Source of the DNA: Pseudomonas sp. LS-2
Lineage (GTDB): Bacteria; Pseudomonadota; Gammaproteobacteria; Pseudomonadales; Pseudomonadaceae
Assembly: GCF_003605735.1 (NCBI RefSeq)
Contig: NZ_QXTJ01000039.1
Location: 853,265 to 917,264, forward strand
Direction of reading: 5' to 3'
Length of the DNA: 64,000 nucleotides
Positions 50,780 through 59,758 of this stretch are shown in pieces. Below the pieces are notes generated by a model. That model had not been told where the DNA came from, did no database searches, and saw nothing but the letters and a program-made list of their open reading frames with translations. How positions within the stretch are numbered: position 1 is the stretch's first letter; each line of letters opens with the position of its first letter. Both the position numbers and the translations under genes were made by a program.

Positions 50780-51661
50780 TTGCAGGAAACGATCATCAAG
50801 AAATATCGCGCCATGATCAGAACCTTCACCTACATCGGTTGGTCGCTGTTCTGGCTATTGATCTGGGACGTCATCGTCACGGTCGATTTCATGCTCTATC
50901 TGGAGCGCAAGATCACCTTGCCGTCGATGCCGCTGACGTTGCTCGGTTCGGCGCTGGTGGTGCTGACCAGTTTCCGTAACTCAAGTGCCTACAACCGCTG
51001 GTGGGAGGCGCGCACGTTGTGGGGGGCACTGGTCAATAACTCCCGAAGCTTTGCGCGACAGGTTCTGACGCTGATCGACGACGAGGATGAGCTGAACCCG
51101 GTCAAAGCCGTACTGCTGCGTCGGCACGTGGCATATGTGGAATGTTTGTCAGCGCATTTGAAGGGCGGGGATTGCGGCGAGGACGTGACCGCGATGATTC
51201 CGCGTGAAGAGTATGAGCGCCGCAAACGCACCAATAACTTCCCCAACGACATCCTCAATGAATCCGCCGCGATCATCGCGGGCGAATACAAGGCTGGCCG
51301 CCTGGACAGCATTCGTCTTGAACGGCTGGAAGCGACATTGGTGGAGATTTCCAATTGCCAGGGTGGCATGGAGCGAATCGCCAATACGCCGCTGCCTTAT
51401 CCGTACGTGACGTTCCCGCGTTTGTTCATCACGCTGTTCTGCATCATCGTGCCCATCGGGCTTGTCGAAACCCTCGGCTGGTTTACGCCACTGGCTTCCA
51501 CGGTCGTGGGTTTCATGTTGCTGGCGATCGAGAAGATCGGCACCGACCTGCAAAGCCCGTTCAAGGCATCCGAGCATGAGATTCAGATGAAAGCGCTGTG
51601 CGAAAACATCTCGGGGAATTTGAATTCGATGCTGCGCGATGCCACCGAAAAGCAGCGGTAA
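50780..51661 (+). CDS. Bestrophin family ion channel
   Basis: A 293-residue protein of the bacterial bestrophin family (YneE type). Helices lie near residues 18-40, 48-65, 210-230 and 235-255. Conserved segments are LTSFRNSSAYNRWWEARTLWGALVNNSRSFARQ and the C-terminal EKIGTDLQSPF, a bestrophin hallmark. Bacterial homologues form pentameric cation or anion channels. The TTG at 50780 is supported by GGGGGTGG upstream; an ATG at 50813 is an alternative. It is a single gene. Confidence 0.88.
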   Translation: MQETIIKKYRAMIRTFTYIGWSLFWLLIWDVIVTVDFMLYLERKITLPSMPLTLLGSALVVLTSFRNSSAYNRWWEARTLWGALVNNSRSFARQVLTLIDDEDELNPVKAVLLRRHVAYVECLSAHLKGGDCGEDVTAMIPREEYERRKRTNNFPNDILNESAAIIAGEYKAGRLDSIRLERLEATLVEISNCQGGMERIANTPLPYPYVTFPRLFITLFCIIVPIGLVETLGWFTPLASTVVGFMLLAIEKIGTDLQSPFKASEHEIQMKALCENISGNLNSMLRDATEKQR

Positions 51662-51678
51662 GCCCCAAGCGGCGTTCT

Positions 51679-51758
51679 GATCGTTCCCACGCTCCGCGTG
51701 GTAATGGCGTCCGTGACGCTCGGCGTCACACAATGGACGCGGAGCGTGGGCACGATCA
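51679..51758. repeat. REPIN, family C (CACGCTCCGCGTGG type)
   Basis: Arms TCGTTCCCACGCTCCGCG and CGCGGAGCGTGGGCACGA surround a spacer that itself contains the inverted pair GTGACGC/GCGTCAC. It is a third repeat family, present once, between convergent genes. Confidence 0.82.
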
Positions 51759-51773
51759 GCTTTGTCGCTGCTT

Positions 51774-52886
51774 TTAGGTGCCCGACTTGATCTTGGTCCA
51801 CACACGCGTCCGCGCCCGCTCGGCATCACGGGGCAGCGGTGTCAGCGTGTAGAGCGTCTTCATCGCTTCGTCGGTCGGGTACAGATTCGGGTTAGTGCGG
51901 ATTGCCGGATCGACCATTTCGGTCGCGTCCTTGTTCGGGTTCGGATACCCGACGAAGTCGCTGATCGGCGCGATCACCTTCGGTTGCAGGAGGTAGTTGA
52001 TGAACGTGTGGGCATCCTCCACGTCCTTGGCGCCCTTCGGAATCGCCAGCATGTCGAACCAGATCGGCGCACCTTCCTTCGGCAGGCGCATGTCCACGAC
52101 AACACCGTTCTTGGCCTCCTTGGCGCGGTTCGCGGCTTGCGAGAAGCTGCCCGAATAGCCCACTGCTACGCAGATATCGCCGTTGGCAATGTCAGCCATG
52201 TACTTGGAGGAGTGGAAGTAGGTGATGTACGGACGAATCTTCATCAGCAAGGCTTCTGCCTTGTCGTAATCCTTCGGATTCTTGCTGTTTGGATCAAGCC
52301 CCAGATACTTCAGGGCGAGCGGCAGGATCTCGGAAGGCGAATCCAGCAGCGTCACGCCGCACTGTTTCAGTTTGCTGATGTTTTCCTCCTTGAAAATCAG
52401 ATCCCAGCTGTCCACAGGTGCGTTGTCGCCAAGCACCGCCTTGACCTTGTCCGGGTTGAAGCCAATCAGGATGGTGCCGTACATGTAAGGCACGGCGAAC
52501 TTGTTGCCCGGATCGTTGGCCTCCAGCAGCTTCATCAGCTTGGGGTCCAGGTGCGAATAGTTGGTCAGCTTCGACTTATCCAGCGGCTGAAACACGCCGG
52601 CCTGGATCTGCTTGGCGAGAAACACGTTGGACGGCACGACGACGTCGTAGCCCGAGTTGCCCGTCAGCAGTTTGGCTTCCAGTGCTTCGTTGGTGTCGAA
52701 AATGTCGTAGATCAGCGGGACCTTGGTGTCCTTCTTGAAGTTTTCCAGGGTCTGCGGCGTGATGTAGTCGAACCAGTTATAGACGCGCAGGGTCTTTTGC
52801 TCGTCGGCGTGCACCAGGCCGCCGAGCATGGCCGCACCGGAAGTGCAGAGGAGGGCTGACGCGATAAAGCGTTTGAGTCTGTTCAT
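51774..52886 (-). CDS. Polyamine ABC-transporter periplasmic binding protein (PotF/SpuD family)
   Basis: A 370-residue solute-binding protein with a signal peptide (residues 1-27, ending LVHA-DE). The family start TLRVYNWFDYITPQTLENFKKDT follows, with LLTGNSGYDVVVPSNVFLAKQI and VAVGYSGSFSQAANRA further on, typical of putrescine/spermidine-binding proteins. The ATG at 52886 begins the signal peptide; the longer frame to 53174 overlaps the deacetylase gene and is spurious. It lies 29 bp after the acetylpolyamine deacetylase gene with no permease or ATPase nearby. It therefore either works with a remote transporter or acts as a sensor. Confidence 0.9.
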   Translation of the reverse strand: MNRLKRFIASALLCTSGAAMLGGLVHADEQKTLRVYNWFDYITPQTLENFKKDTKVPLIYDIFDTNEALEAKLLTGNSGYDVVVPSNVFLAKQIQAGVFQPLDKSKLTNYSHLDPKLMKLLEANDPGNKFAVPYMYGTILIGFNPDKVKAVLGDNAPVDSWDLIFKEENISKLKQCGVTLLDSPSEILPLALKYLGLDPNSKNPKDYDKAEALLMKIRPYITYFHSSKYMADIANGDICVAVGYSGSFSQAANRAKEAKNGVVVDMRLPKEGAPIWFDMLAIPKGAKDVEDAHTFINYLLQPKVIAPISDFVGYPNPNKDATEMVDPAIRTNPNLYPTDEAMKTLYTLTPLPRDAERARTRVWTKIKSGT

Positions 52887-52915
52887 CGTGGTTGCTCTTC
52901 TTCGAATTGAGAGGG

Positions 52916-53944
52916 TCAGACGCGTTCGAAACCTTCCAGCACGTTCACGGCATTGATGCCGATTTCCTCGACGGCGTAGCCGCCTTCCATCACGAACAGA
53001 GTGGGCTTGCCCATGCGTGCGATGCGTTCGCCCATGAGCAGGTAATCCGGGCTGTCGAGCTTGAATTGCGAGATCGGGTCGTCCTTGTAGGTGTCGACGC
53101 CAAGCGACACCACCACGACGTCGGCGCCAAAGCGTTCGATCTCTGCGCAAGCCTTTTCCAGCGCCGCGCTCCATTGCGTCCAGTCGCTTCCGGCTGCCAG
53201 TGGATAGTTGAAGTTGAAGCCTTCCCCGGCGCCTTCGCCGAGCTCGTCTTCGTAGCCGAGGAAGAACGGGAACTCCGCTTCAGGGTGCCCGTGGATTGAG
53301 GTGAACAGCACGTCGCTGCGCTCGTAGAAAATCGACTGAGTGCCGTTGCCGTGGTGGTAATCGACGTCGAGGATCGCGACCGTTTTGTGCCCTTGGTCGA
53401 GAAAGGCCTGGGCCGCGATGGCCGCATTGTTCAGGTAGCAATAGCCGCCCATGACATCGCTGGCCGCGTGATGTCCCGGTGGACGGCACAGGGCGAACGC
53501 GCTGCGAGCGCCATTCTGGATCGCTGACTGAGCGGTGAGTGCAACCTGGGCTGCGCTGTAAGCGGCTTGCCAGGTGCCGGCAGTGATGGGAGCGCCAGCG
53601 TCGAACGTGTAATAACCCAGTTGCCCGTGCAGGCTGGTGGGAATGACCGAGCGCAAGGTTCGAGCAGGCCAGGTGTAGGGAAGTAGATCACCTTCCGGAT
53701 TGGTCTCGGCCCAACGTGCCCAGGCACCTTTGAAGAATTCCAGAAACGCCTTGGTGTGAATGCGTTCGATCGGTGCAATGCCGAAGTCCTGCGGGCTCTC
53801 TACAGCGCCTATCTCACGGTCTGTAACCCGTTGCAGCACATGGTCGGCGCGCGATGGCATCTCGAAACAGGGCATCAGCTTGCCGTCGATCAACTCGCAG
53901 CGGCCATGATGAAGATGGTGATCGTCCGAATAGATCGTCAGCAT
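52916..53944 (-). CDS. Histone-deacetylase-family acetylpolyamine amidohydrolase
   Basis: A 342-residue zinc hydrolase. CRPPGHHAASDVMGGYCYLNNAAIAAQ carries the His-His charge relay. DVDYHHGNGTQSIFY supplies the Asp and His zinc ligands, and SLGVDTYKDDP has the third. GGYAVEEIG places the tyrosine near the C-terminus. The family removes acetyl groups from acetylputrescine, acetylcadaverine or acetylspermidine. Co-transcription with a PotF-like binding protein 29 bp downstream supports the polyamine role over other deacetylase substrates. GGGAG lies before the ATG at 53944. Confidence 0.9.
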   Translation of the reverse strand: MLTIYSDDHHLHHGRCELIDGKLMPCFEMPSRADHVLQRVTDREIGAVESPQDFGIAPIERIHTKAFLEFFKGAWARWAETNPEGDLLPYTWPARTLRSVIPTSLHGQLGYYTFDAGAPITAGTWQAAYSAAQVALTAQSAIQNGARSAFALCRPPGHHAASDVMGGYCYLNNAAIAAQAFLDQGHKTVAILDVDYHHGNGTQSIFYERSDVLFTSIHGHPEAEFPFFLGYEDELGEGAGEGFNFNYPLAAGSDWTQWSAALEKACAEIERFGADVVVVSLGVDTYKDDPISQFKLDSPDYLLMGERIARMGKPTLFVMEGGYAVEEIGINAVNVLEGFERV

Positions 53945-54112
53945 TTTTTTGTTCTCCCGGGGCTAAGTTGACTGCCATTCTTGTGGCGCAAGGCTTTTCA
54001 GAGAACGACGGAAACGGCCAAAAGGGGATTAATTCGGCCATAAACTCTGTCCGTAAATCGCCCCTAAATGTGGCGGATCGCCCTGTTTCGAGGCAAGTGC
54101 CGAGGCAAGTAG

Positions 54113-55105
54113 TCAAACCCGAAACTGGCTCGGCGCCACACCGCTCCAGCGAATGAAGGCATGACGAAAGCTGGCGGTTTCGCTGAAGCCAAGCTCTTCG
54201 GCGATGCGATGAATGGGCAGTTGATCGTCCTGCAGTAATTGCTTGGCTCGCTCGAAGCGTATCTCGTCGAGCAGTTGTTGATAGCTGCTGCCGGTCGCCT
54301 GCAAATGACGGCGCAGGGTGCGCTCCGAGCAGTTCATCTTTTGCGCCAGCACGCTGAGGCTTGGGGTCTGATCGAGTTGGTCTGATAGCAGATAACGAAT
54401 TCGTCCCAGCCACGCCTGGCGCCCGGTGAACTCGATGTTCTGCCGACGGCAACGCTCACGCATGTCGCGGTGCGTCACAGGATCGGCGAGGTTAAGCGGC
54501 TGATCGATCCAGCGTTTGTCGAAAGCGAACGCGTTGTCTTCGGCATTGAAGTGCAAGGTGCAGGCGAAGCTTTCGCGATAGCTGGCCTGGTAATCAGGGG
54601 CGTCATGGGCGAAGCGGGCGCCAAGCAGTGGCAAGGGTTTGCCCAGCAAGTCGTCGCATATCACCTTCAGCGATGCCATGCACAACTCGGCGTTGAAGAC
54701 CCGCAGGCCCTCGTCGTCGCGATAGTCGCTGGCGCTGAACCAGATACGCTCGCCGTCCTCGATCAACTGCAGTTCGAACAACGTGCCGAGCAACGCCGGG
54801 TATTCCAGCGCCAGGCGCAAGGCGTCACCGAAAGTGGCACTGGTCAGCAGGGCGTAACCGAGAATCCCGTAGGACGACACGTGCATGCGCCGGCCGAGTG
54901 GCAAACCGATCTCCCTGCGCAGCGCTACCGCATTGGCGCAGACCTGCATTTCCTGAAAAGTGGTAATGCGGATACCCGGCCGACTCAGATCCGCTTCAGT
55001 GATCCCACTCCCGGCCAGCAACGCTTCGCTGCCCCAGCCTTCGGCCGAAAACGTCTCGAGCACCAGCGAAACGGCGTTGAGGGTGGTGAGGTGAGAATGA
55101 AGCAT
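54113..55105 (-). CDS. AraC family regulator upstream of the acetylpolyamine operon
   Basis: A 330-residue regulator with an Arabinose_bd-type N-terminal domain (residues 15-200, QEMQVCANAVALRREIGLPLGRR) and a C-terminal double HTH. The latter includes SVLAQKMNCSERTLRRHLQATGSSYQQLLDEIRFERAKQLL and IAEELGFSETASFRHAFIRWSGVAPSQFR. It is transcribed in the same direction as the deacetylase gene, 168 bp upstream of it, and probably controls that operon. Effector unknown; an acetylated polyamine is a guess from position. Confidence 0.9.
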   Translation of the reverse strand: MLHSHLTTLNAVSLVLETFSAEGWGSEALLAGSGITEADLSRPGIRITTFQEMQVCANAVALRREIGLPLGRRMHVSSYGILGYALLTSATFGDALRLALEYPALLGTLFELQLIEDGERIWFSASDYRDDEGLRVFNAELCMASLKVICDDLLGKPLPLLGARFAHDAPDYQASYRESFACTLHFNAEDNAFAFDKRWIDQPLNLADPVTHRDMRERCRRQNIEFTGRQAWLGRIRYLLSDQLDQTPSLSVLAQKMNCSERTLRRHLQATGSSYQQLLDEIRFERAKQLLQDDQLPIHRIAEELGFSETASFRHAFIRWSGVAPSQFRV

Positions 55106-55180
55106 GAGGCCGTTCCGAATGTTTTTTATCGGAGAAGGGGAGCAAGAGGTGTGCCGTAGATCGTGGATGTTCGCGAAGTG

Positions 55181-55270
55181 GTGTAGGAGCGCGCTTGCCC
55201 GCGATACATTTGTCCAGACATTGCAATGTTGTCTGGGCCTTCGCCATCGCGGGCAAGCGCGCTCCTACAC
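55181..55270. repeat. REPIN, family B
   Basis: Near-perfect inverted arms GTGTAGGAGCGCGCTTGCCC and GGGCAAGCGCGCTCCTACAC, about 90 bp long, between ansA and the AraC gene. Confidence 0.9.
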
Positions 55271-55290
55271 GGAGGGTATGTCAATGCTGA

Positions 55291-56295
55291 TCAGCGCAAC
55301 TCCCCACACACATCCAGTTCCACCAGACGCCGCACGTCGTCCTGCGCCAGCCCCGCCCCCAGCAGCGCGTGCAGCTTGCCGAACGCCGCTTCGCGGGTCA
55401 TGCCGCCGCCGGACAGGACGCCAACTGCGCGCAAGCGGCTGCCGGCTTCGTAGACATCAAGCTCCACGCCGCCTTCATGGCATTGAGTGATCGCGACCAC
55501 ACAGATGCCTTGTTCGCGGGCACGCTGCAGGCTGTTGAGAAAGGCCGGATTGTCGCTGGGGCCGGTGCCGCTGCCGAAGCATTCGAGGATCAGGCCTTGA
55601 ATGCCGCTGTCGATCAGGCCATCCAGTTGCGCGGCGCCTATGCCGGGAAACAACGGCAACACCGCGACGCTGACCAACTGCTTGGGTTGGCGATAATCCA
55701 GCGCCGCTGGCAAATGGGACACCGCCTGCTCCCCACGCGCACGATTCAGCGCAGCGAACGGATTACGCCCGAAGCTGCGAATCTTGGCGCAACGTGTTGG
55801 CTGCAGCAGCTCACCGTGGAAGTACAGGTGCACACCCGCTGGCAGGCCTTTGCCGAGTGATTGCAATGCACCGTTGACGTTCTCCCAGGCATCGCTGTCC
55901 GGGACGCCCGCAGGCAGCATGGAGCCGGTAAAGACTACCGGCGCATTCAATCCCAGCAACTGGAAACTCATGGCCGCTGCGCTGTAAGCCAGAGTATCGG
56001 TGCCGTGCAGGATCAGCACGGCATCGCAGCCCTTCACTTCGACGGCGTCGACCACGGCTTCGCGCAGGCGCTGCCAGTAGTCGGGTGTCATGTTGGCGCT
56101 GTCAATCAAAGGAGACATTTCGCGAAACTGCCATTGCGGCACTACCAGCGCGGGCTGACCAGCGAGTTGCTCGGCCATCCGTGCTTCGAATCCGGAAGCC
56201 GGTGCCAGACCGTTTTCACTGGCCTGCATACCGATGGTTCCACCGGTATAAAGCACCATCACTTGCTGGGCCGGTGCGTGGTTTTCGCGATTCAT
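55291..56295 (-). CDS. ansA: L-asparaginase (cytoplasmic type)
   Basis: A 334-residue asparaginase. LYTGGTIGM holds the nucleophilic threonine T20, and LHGTDTLAYSA (97-105) holds the second catalytic Thr/Asp. There is no signal peptide, which fits a cytoplasmic type I enzyme; Pseudomonas also has periplasmic glutaminase-asparaginases. It hydrolyses Asn to Asp and ammonia. It follows the AGCS symporter by 30 bp on the same strand, so uptake and hydrolysis are linked, and aspartase lies just upstream. Together they feed Asn/Asp carbon to fumarate. Confidence 0.9.
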   Translation of the reverse strand: MNRENHAPAQQVMVLYTGGTIGMQASENGLAPASGFEARMAEQLAGQPALVVPQWQFREMSPLIDSANMTPDYWQRLREAVVDAVEVKGCDAVLILHGTDTLAYSAAAMSFQLLGLNAPVVFTGSMLPAGVPDSDAWENVNGALQSLGKGLPAGVHLYFHGELLQPTRCAKIRSFGRNPFAALNRARGEQAVSHLPAALDYRQPKQLVSVAVLPLFPGIGAAQLDGLIDSGIQGLILECFGSGTGPSDNPAFLNSLQRAREQGICVVAITQCHEGGVELDVYEAGSRLRAVGVLSGGGMTREAAFGKLHALLGAGLAQDDVRRLVELDVCGELR

Positions 56296-56325
56296 GCCTG
56301 TCTCCCTGGACTGACTTTCGGATGA

Positions 56326-57780
56326 TTAAGAAGCGTCGACGACTGTTTTTCCGTTCGCCGTGGCAGACGTCACGGCAGGCTGTTCGTGGCCCGGTTTCGG
56401 CCAGGCCTTGAGGTCCAGATCCAGATCGGGGAACTGACTGGAGGCAAACACCGGCGTCTGGATACCTGCCTTACGCTGTGCATCGTAGTCATTGAGGATG
56501 CGCAGTCCAATTTTGAACAGCATGGCCAGCGCGATCAGATTGACGAACGCCAACAGGGTCATGGTGATGTCGGCGAAAGCAAACACGGTGCCCAGGTCTT
56601 CGACGGCGCCCCAGAGGATCAGCGCCAGTACCAGCGCACGATAGCCGATCAGCGCCTTGCGGCTTTCGCCGATCAGGAAGCGCAGGCTGTTTTCGCCCAG
56701 ATAGTAGTTGTAGAGAATCGAGGTGAACACGAACAACGCCAACGCCACGCTGATGAATAGCTTGCCCCAGTCACCGACGACCGCAGCCAGCGAGTTCTGG
56801 GTCAGGGCGATACCATCGCCTTCGAAGCCGGGAGTGTAGAAACCGGAGAGTAGAATCAGCAGTGCGGTGCAGGTGCAGATGACGAAGGTGTCGAGGAAGA
56901 CGCTGAATGCCTGGACCACCCCTTGAGCGATCGGGTGCTGAACTTCAGCCACCGCCGCCACGTTGGGCGCGCTGCCCAGACCGGCTTCGTTGGCGAATAC
57001 GCCGCGCTTCACGCCCATGACAATCGCGCTGCCAATCAGGCCACCGAACACCTCATCCATACCAAATGCGCTTTTGACGATGGTCATCAACATCAGTGGA
57101 ACATGTTCGAACTGCACGGCAATCACGTACAGCGTCACCGCGATGTAGACCAGCGTCTTGATCGGCACCAGCAGGTCGGCCACTGCCGCGATGCGCTTGA
57201 TGCCTCCCACGAACACCAGGCCAAGCAACACGGCCAAACCTACACCGGCATAACCCGGTGAAACACCGAAGGCGCTGTTCAGAGAATGGGTCACGGCGTG
57301 GGATTGCAAGCCGTTGAAGGCGAAACCGAAGGTCACCAGCAGCAACACCGCCATGACCATGCCCAGCCAGCGTTTGCCCAGGCCATGCTGAATGTAATAG
57401 GACGGGCCGCCGCGGTATTGCCCTTCGGCATCGCAACGCTTGTACAGCTGGCCCAGAGAGCACTCAAAGAAACTGCTCGCCATGCCGACCAGAGCGGTCA
57501 CCCACATCCAGAACACCGCACCCGGTCCGCCCAGCGTCACCGCGATACCGACACCGGCGATGTTACCGGCGCCCACTCGCCCCGCAAGGCTGAGCATCAA
57601 GGCCTGAAACGAACTCAACTGACCCGAGCTGCTGCGCAGGCTTTCGCGAAAGACCGCGAACATGTGAAAGAAATGGCGTAACTGAACGAAACGCGAGCGA
57701 ATCGTGAAATATCCACCGAGCCCGACGATGAGCACGATCAGCAGTTTTCCGGAGAGGAAGTCGTTGATGACTTCAAGCAT
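56326..57780 (-). CDS. Sodium:alanine/glycine symporter (AGCS family)
   Basis: A 484-residue membrane carrier with about ten to eleven helices. SLAGRVGAGNIAGVGIAVTLGGPGAVFWMW is the AGCS signature. GGPSYYIQHGLGKRW and FANEAGLGSAPN follow in the expected order. These carriers take up Ala or Gly, and some take Asn-like substrates, with Na+. The 30-bp gap to ansA suggests co-transcription and hints at asparagine or related transport. It is separated from aspA by a terminator, so it has its own promoter in the 250-bp gap. Confidence 0.91.
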   Translation of the reverse strand: MLEVINDFLSGKLLIVLIVGLGGYFTIRSRFVQLRHFFHMFAVFRESLRSSSGQLSSFQALMLSLAGRVGAGNIAGVGIAVTLGGPGAVFWMWVTALVGMASSFFECSLGQLYKRCDAEGQYRGGPSYYIQHGLGKRWLGMVMAVLLLVTFGFAFNGLQSHAVTHSLNSAFGVSPGYAGVGLAVLLGLVFVGGIKRIAAVADLLVPIKTLVYIAVTLYVIAVQFEHVPLMLMTIVKSAFGMDEVFGGLIGSAIVMGVKRGVFANEAGLGSAPNVAAVAEVQHPIAQGVVQAFSVFLDTFVICTCTALLILLSGFYTPGFEGDGIALTQNSLAAVVGDWGKLFISVALALFVFTSILYNYYLGENSLRFLIGESRKALIGYRALVLALILWGAVEDLGTVFAFADITMTLLAFVNLIALAMLFKIGLRILNDYDAQRKAGIQTPVFASSQFPDLDLDLKAWPKPGHEQPAVTSATANGKTVVDAS

Positions 57781-57926
57781 GTGTGATCCTCGCTTTTTAG
57801 AGGGGGCGCACTATACCGGTGCGCGTTATTGGAGTCTTTATTCGGTTGTTGCTTTGGGTGGCTTACCGCTCTGCGGGCGTGTGCCGATGGGTGTGTGACC
57901 GGGATCGGAATCAAATGATTCCGGGC

Positions 57927-57962
57927 AAAAAAAAGGGCCTGGAAGCGTCTACTTCCGGCCCT
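57927..57962 (-). terminator. Rho-independent terminator for aspA
   Basis: On the minus strand a stem GGGCCGGAAG / CTTCCaGGCCC (one bulged base) with a 6-base loop is followed by eight Ts. It lies about 70 bp after the aspA stop codon. Confidence 0.9.
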
Positions 57963-58030
57963 CAAAAGGGTGAGGGGTGTCTAGGCCCTCAGCCTGGTGA
58001 TCGTGTTGCAGGTAAAGCGGGAGCGGTCGA

Positions 58031-59455
58031 TCAGGCTTTGAGGGGCACCAATCGTGGAGCGATCATGTTTTCCGGGCGCAGAATGTCGGCAAGCATCACG
58101 TCGTCGAGCAGACCCTCTTCGCGCACCAGTTCCAGTACGCCACGGCCTGTTTCCAGGGCAATACGGGCGATACGGGTGGCGTTCTCGTAACCGATGTACG
58201 GGTTCAGTGCAGTCACCAGGCCGATCGAATGCTCGACCAGTTCGCGGCAGCGTTGTTCGTTGGCGGTGATGCCGACGATGCAGTGCTCGCGGAGCATGTC
58301 CATGGCGCGCTGCAGCAGACGGATCGAGTCGAAGATCTTGTAAGCGATCAGCGGCTCCATCACGTTCAACTGCAGTTGGCCGCCTTCCGCCGCAACGGTC
58401 AGCGCCAGGTCGTTGCCCATGATTTCGAAGGCGCACATGTTCACGGCCTCCGGAATCACCGGGTTCACTTTGCCGGGCATGATCGAACTGCCTGGCTGAC
58501 GCGCTGGCAGGTTGATCTCGTTGATACCGGTGCGAGGGCCGCTGGAGAGCAGGCGCAGGTCGTTGCAGATCTTCGACAGCTTGACTGCCGTGCGCTTGAG
58601 CATGCCGGAGAACAGTACGAATGCACCCATGTCGGAGGTGGCTTCGATCAGGTCCGCAGCGGGAACCAGCGGCTGGCCGCTGATGATCGCCAGACGCTCT
58701 ACTGCCAGATGCTGATAGCCGGGGTCTGCGTTGATGCCGGTACCGATGGCGGTGCCGCCGAGGTTCACTTCGGTCAACAGCTCAGGCGCCAGGCTACGCA
58801 GGCGATTGAGGTCTTCGGTCAGGGTAGTGGCAAAGGCGCGGAATTCCTGGCCGAGGGTCATCGGCACAGCGTCCTGCAACTGGGTGCGGCCCATTTTCAG
58901 AACGTGGTTGAATTCCTGGCCCTTGGCGGCGAACGCCTGAATCAGGCTGTCGAGGCTGGCGAGCAGGGCGTCGTGACCCAGCAGCAGACCGAGGCGAATG
59001 GCCGTCGGGTATGCGTCGTTGGTCGACTGCGCCATGTTCACGTCGTTGTTCGGGTGCAGGTACTTGTACTCGCCTTTCCCATGACCCATCGCTTCGAGTG
59101 CGATGTTGGCGATGACTTCGTTGGCGTTCATGTTGGTGGACGTACCGGCGCCGCCCTGAATCATGTCGACCACGAACTGCTCGTGGAAGTCGCCGCGAAT
59201 CAGACGTGCGCACGCTTCACTGATCGCTGCGTGCTTCTCGCTGCTCAGGTGACCGAGCTGATGGTTCGCATCTGCTGCTGCCTGTTTGACCATGGCCAGG
59301 CCAACGACCAGTTTGGGGTAGTGAGCGATTGGAACGCCGGAGAGCCGGAAGTTCTGTACGGCGCGCAGGGTCTGGATGCCGTAATACGCTTCAGCGGGTA
59401 CTTCGAGAACGCCAAGCAAGTCTTTTTCGATGCGAAATGATGCAGCGGAGGACAT
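58031..59455 (-). CDS. aspA: Aspartate ammonia-lyase (aspartase)
   Basis: A 474-residue fumarase/aspartase superfamily enzyme converting L-aspartate to fumarate and ammonia. GSSIMPGKVNP at 322-332 is the catalytic flexible loop. GGAGTSTNMNANEV (101-114) and STNDAYPTAIR (144-154) are the other signature regions. The length fits AspA rather than FumC. It is divergent from a LysR regulator and ends at its own terminator. Together with the neighbouring asparaginase and carrier it completes an Asn/Asp catabolic route. Confidence 0.95.
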   Translation of the reverse strand: MSSAASFRIEKDLLGVLEVPAEAYYGIQTLRAVQNFRLSGVPIAHYPKLVVGLAMVKQAAADANHQLGHLSSEKHAAISEACARLIRGDFHEQFVVDMIQGGAGTSTNMNANEVIANIALEAMGHGKGEYKYLHPNNDVNMAQSTNDAYPTAIRLGLLLGHDALLASLDSLIQAFAAKGQEFNHVLKMGRTQLQDAVPMTLGQEFRAFATTLTEDLNRLRSLAPELLTEVNLGGTAIGTGINADPGYQHLAVERLAIISGQPLVPAADLIEATSDMGAFVLFSGMLKRTAVKLSKICNDLRLLSSGPRTGINEINLPARQPGSSIMPGKVNPVIPEAVNMCAFEIMGNDLALTVAAEGGQLQLNVMEPLIAYKIFDSIRLLQRAMDMLREHCIVGITANEQRCRELVEHSIGLVTALNPYIGYENATRIARIALETGRGVLELVREEGLLDDVMLADILRPENMIAPRLVPLKA

Positions 59456-59758
59456 GATAGAGAAAGTCTCAAGAAAGGCACGGACTAAGCCGGAACGCCT
59501 TTAATACTAGGCCTGTGGCTGATTGCGAACCAATGCTGTTAAGCGCTAGCCTATGCGCAAACGGCATAATGTGGATGTGACGTTCGGATTATGACGAGCG
59601 TGTGAACAGCTTCAGTTGCCAGTTCGGTCCATCACTCTAGGAGCGCGCTTGCCAGCGATTGCGGGTTGTCAGTGGCATCGTGGTCCGCAGACACGACGCA
59701 ATCGCGGGCAAGCGCGCTCCTACAGTTACTGCGGTAACCACGTCCCGGGGAGGACGCC
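59456..59758. other. Divergent aspA / LysR intergenic region
   Basis: About 300 bp with no gene. A family B REPIN fills 59637-59725, close to the LysR start. The aspA-proximal part (59480-59600) is A+T-richer and should contain the aspA promoter and LysR sites, which I could not resolve by eye. Confidence 0.5.
59637..59725. repeat. REPIN, family B
   Basis: Inverted arms CTAGGAGCGCGCTTGCCAGCG and CGCGGGCAAGCGCGCTCCTA; the right arm ends 34 bp before the LysR start. Confidence 0.88.

Noticed and set aside
52887..53174. N-terminal extension of the PotF-like protein
   Set aside because: It would overlap the deacetylase gene, is Arg-rich, and would bury the clear signal peptide that starts at 52886.
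58229..59440. A 403-codon plus-strand frame opposite aspA
   Set aside because: Shadow of aspA; no family signature and no RBS.
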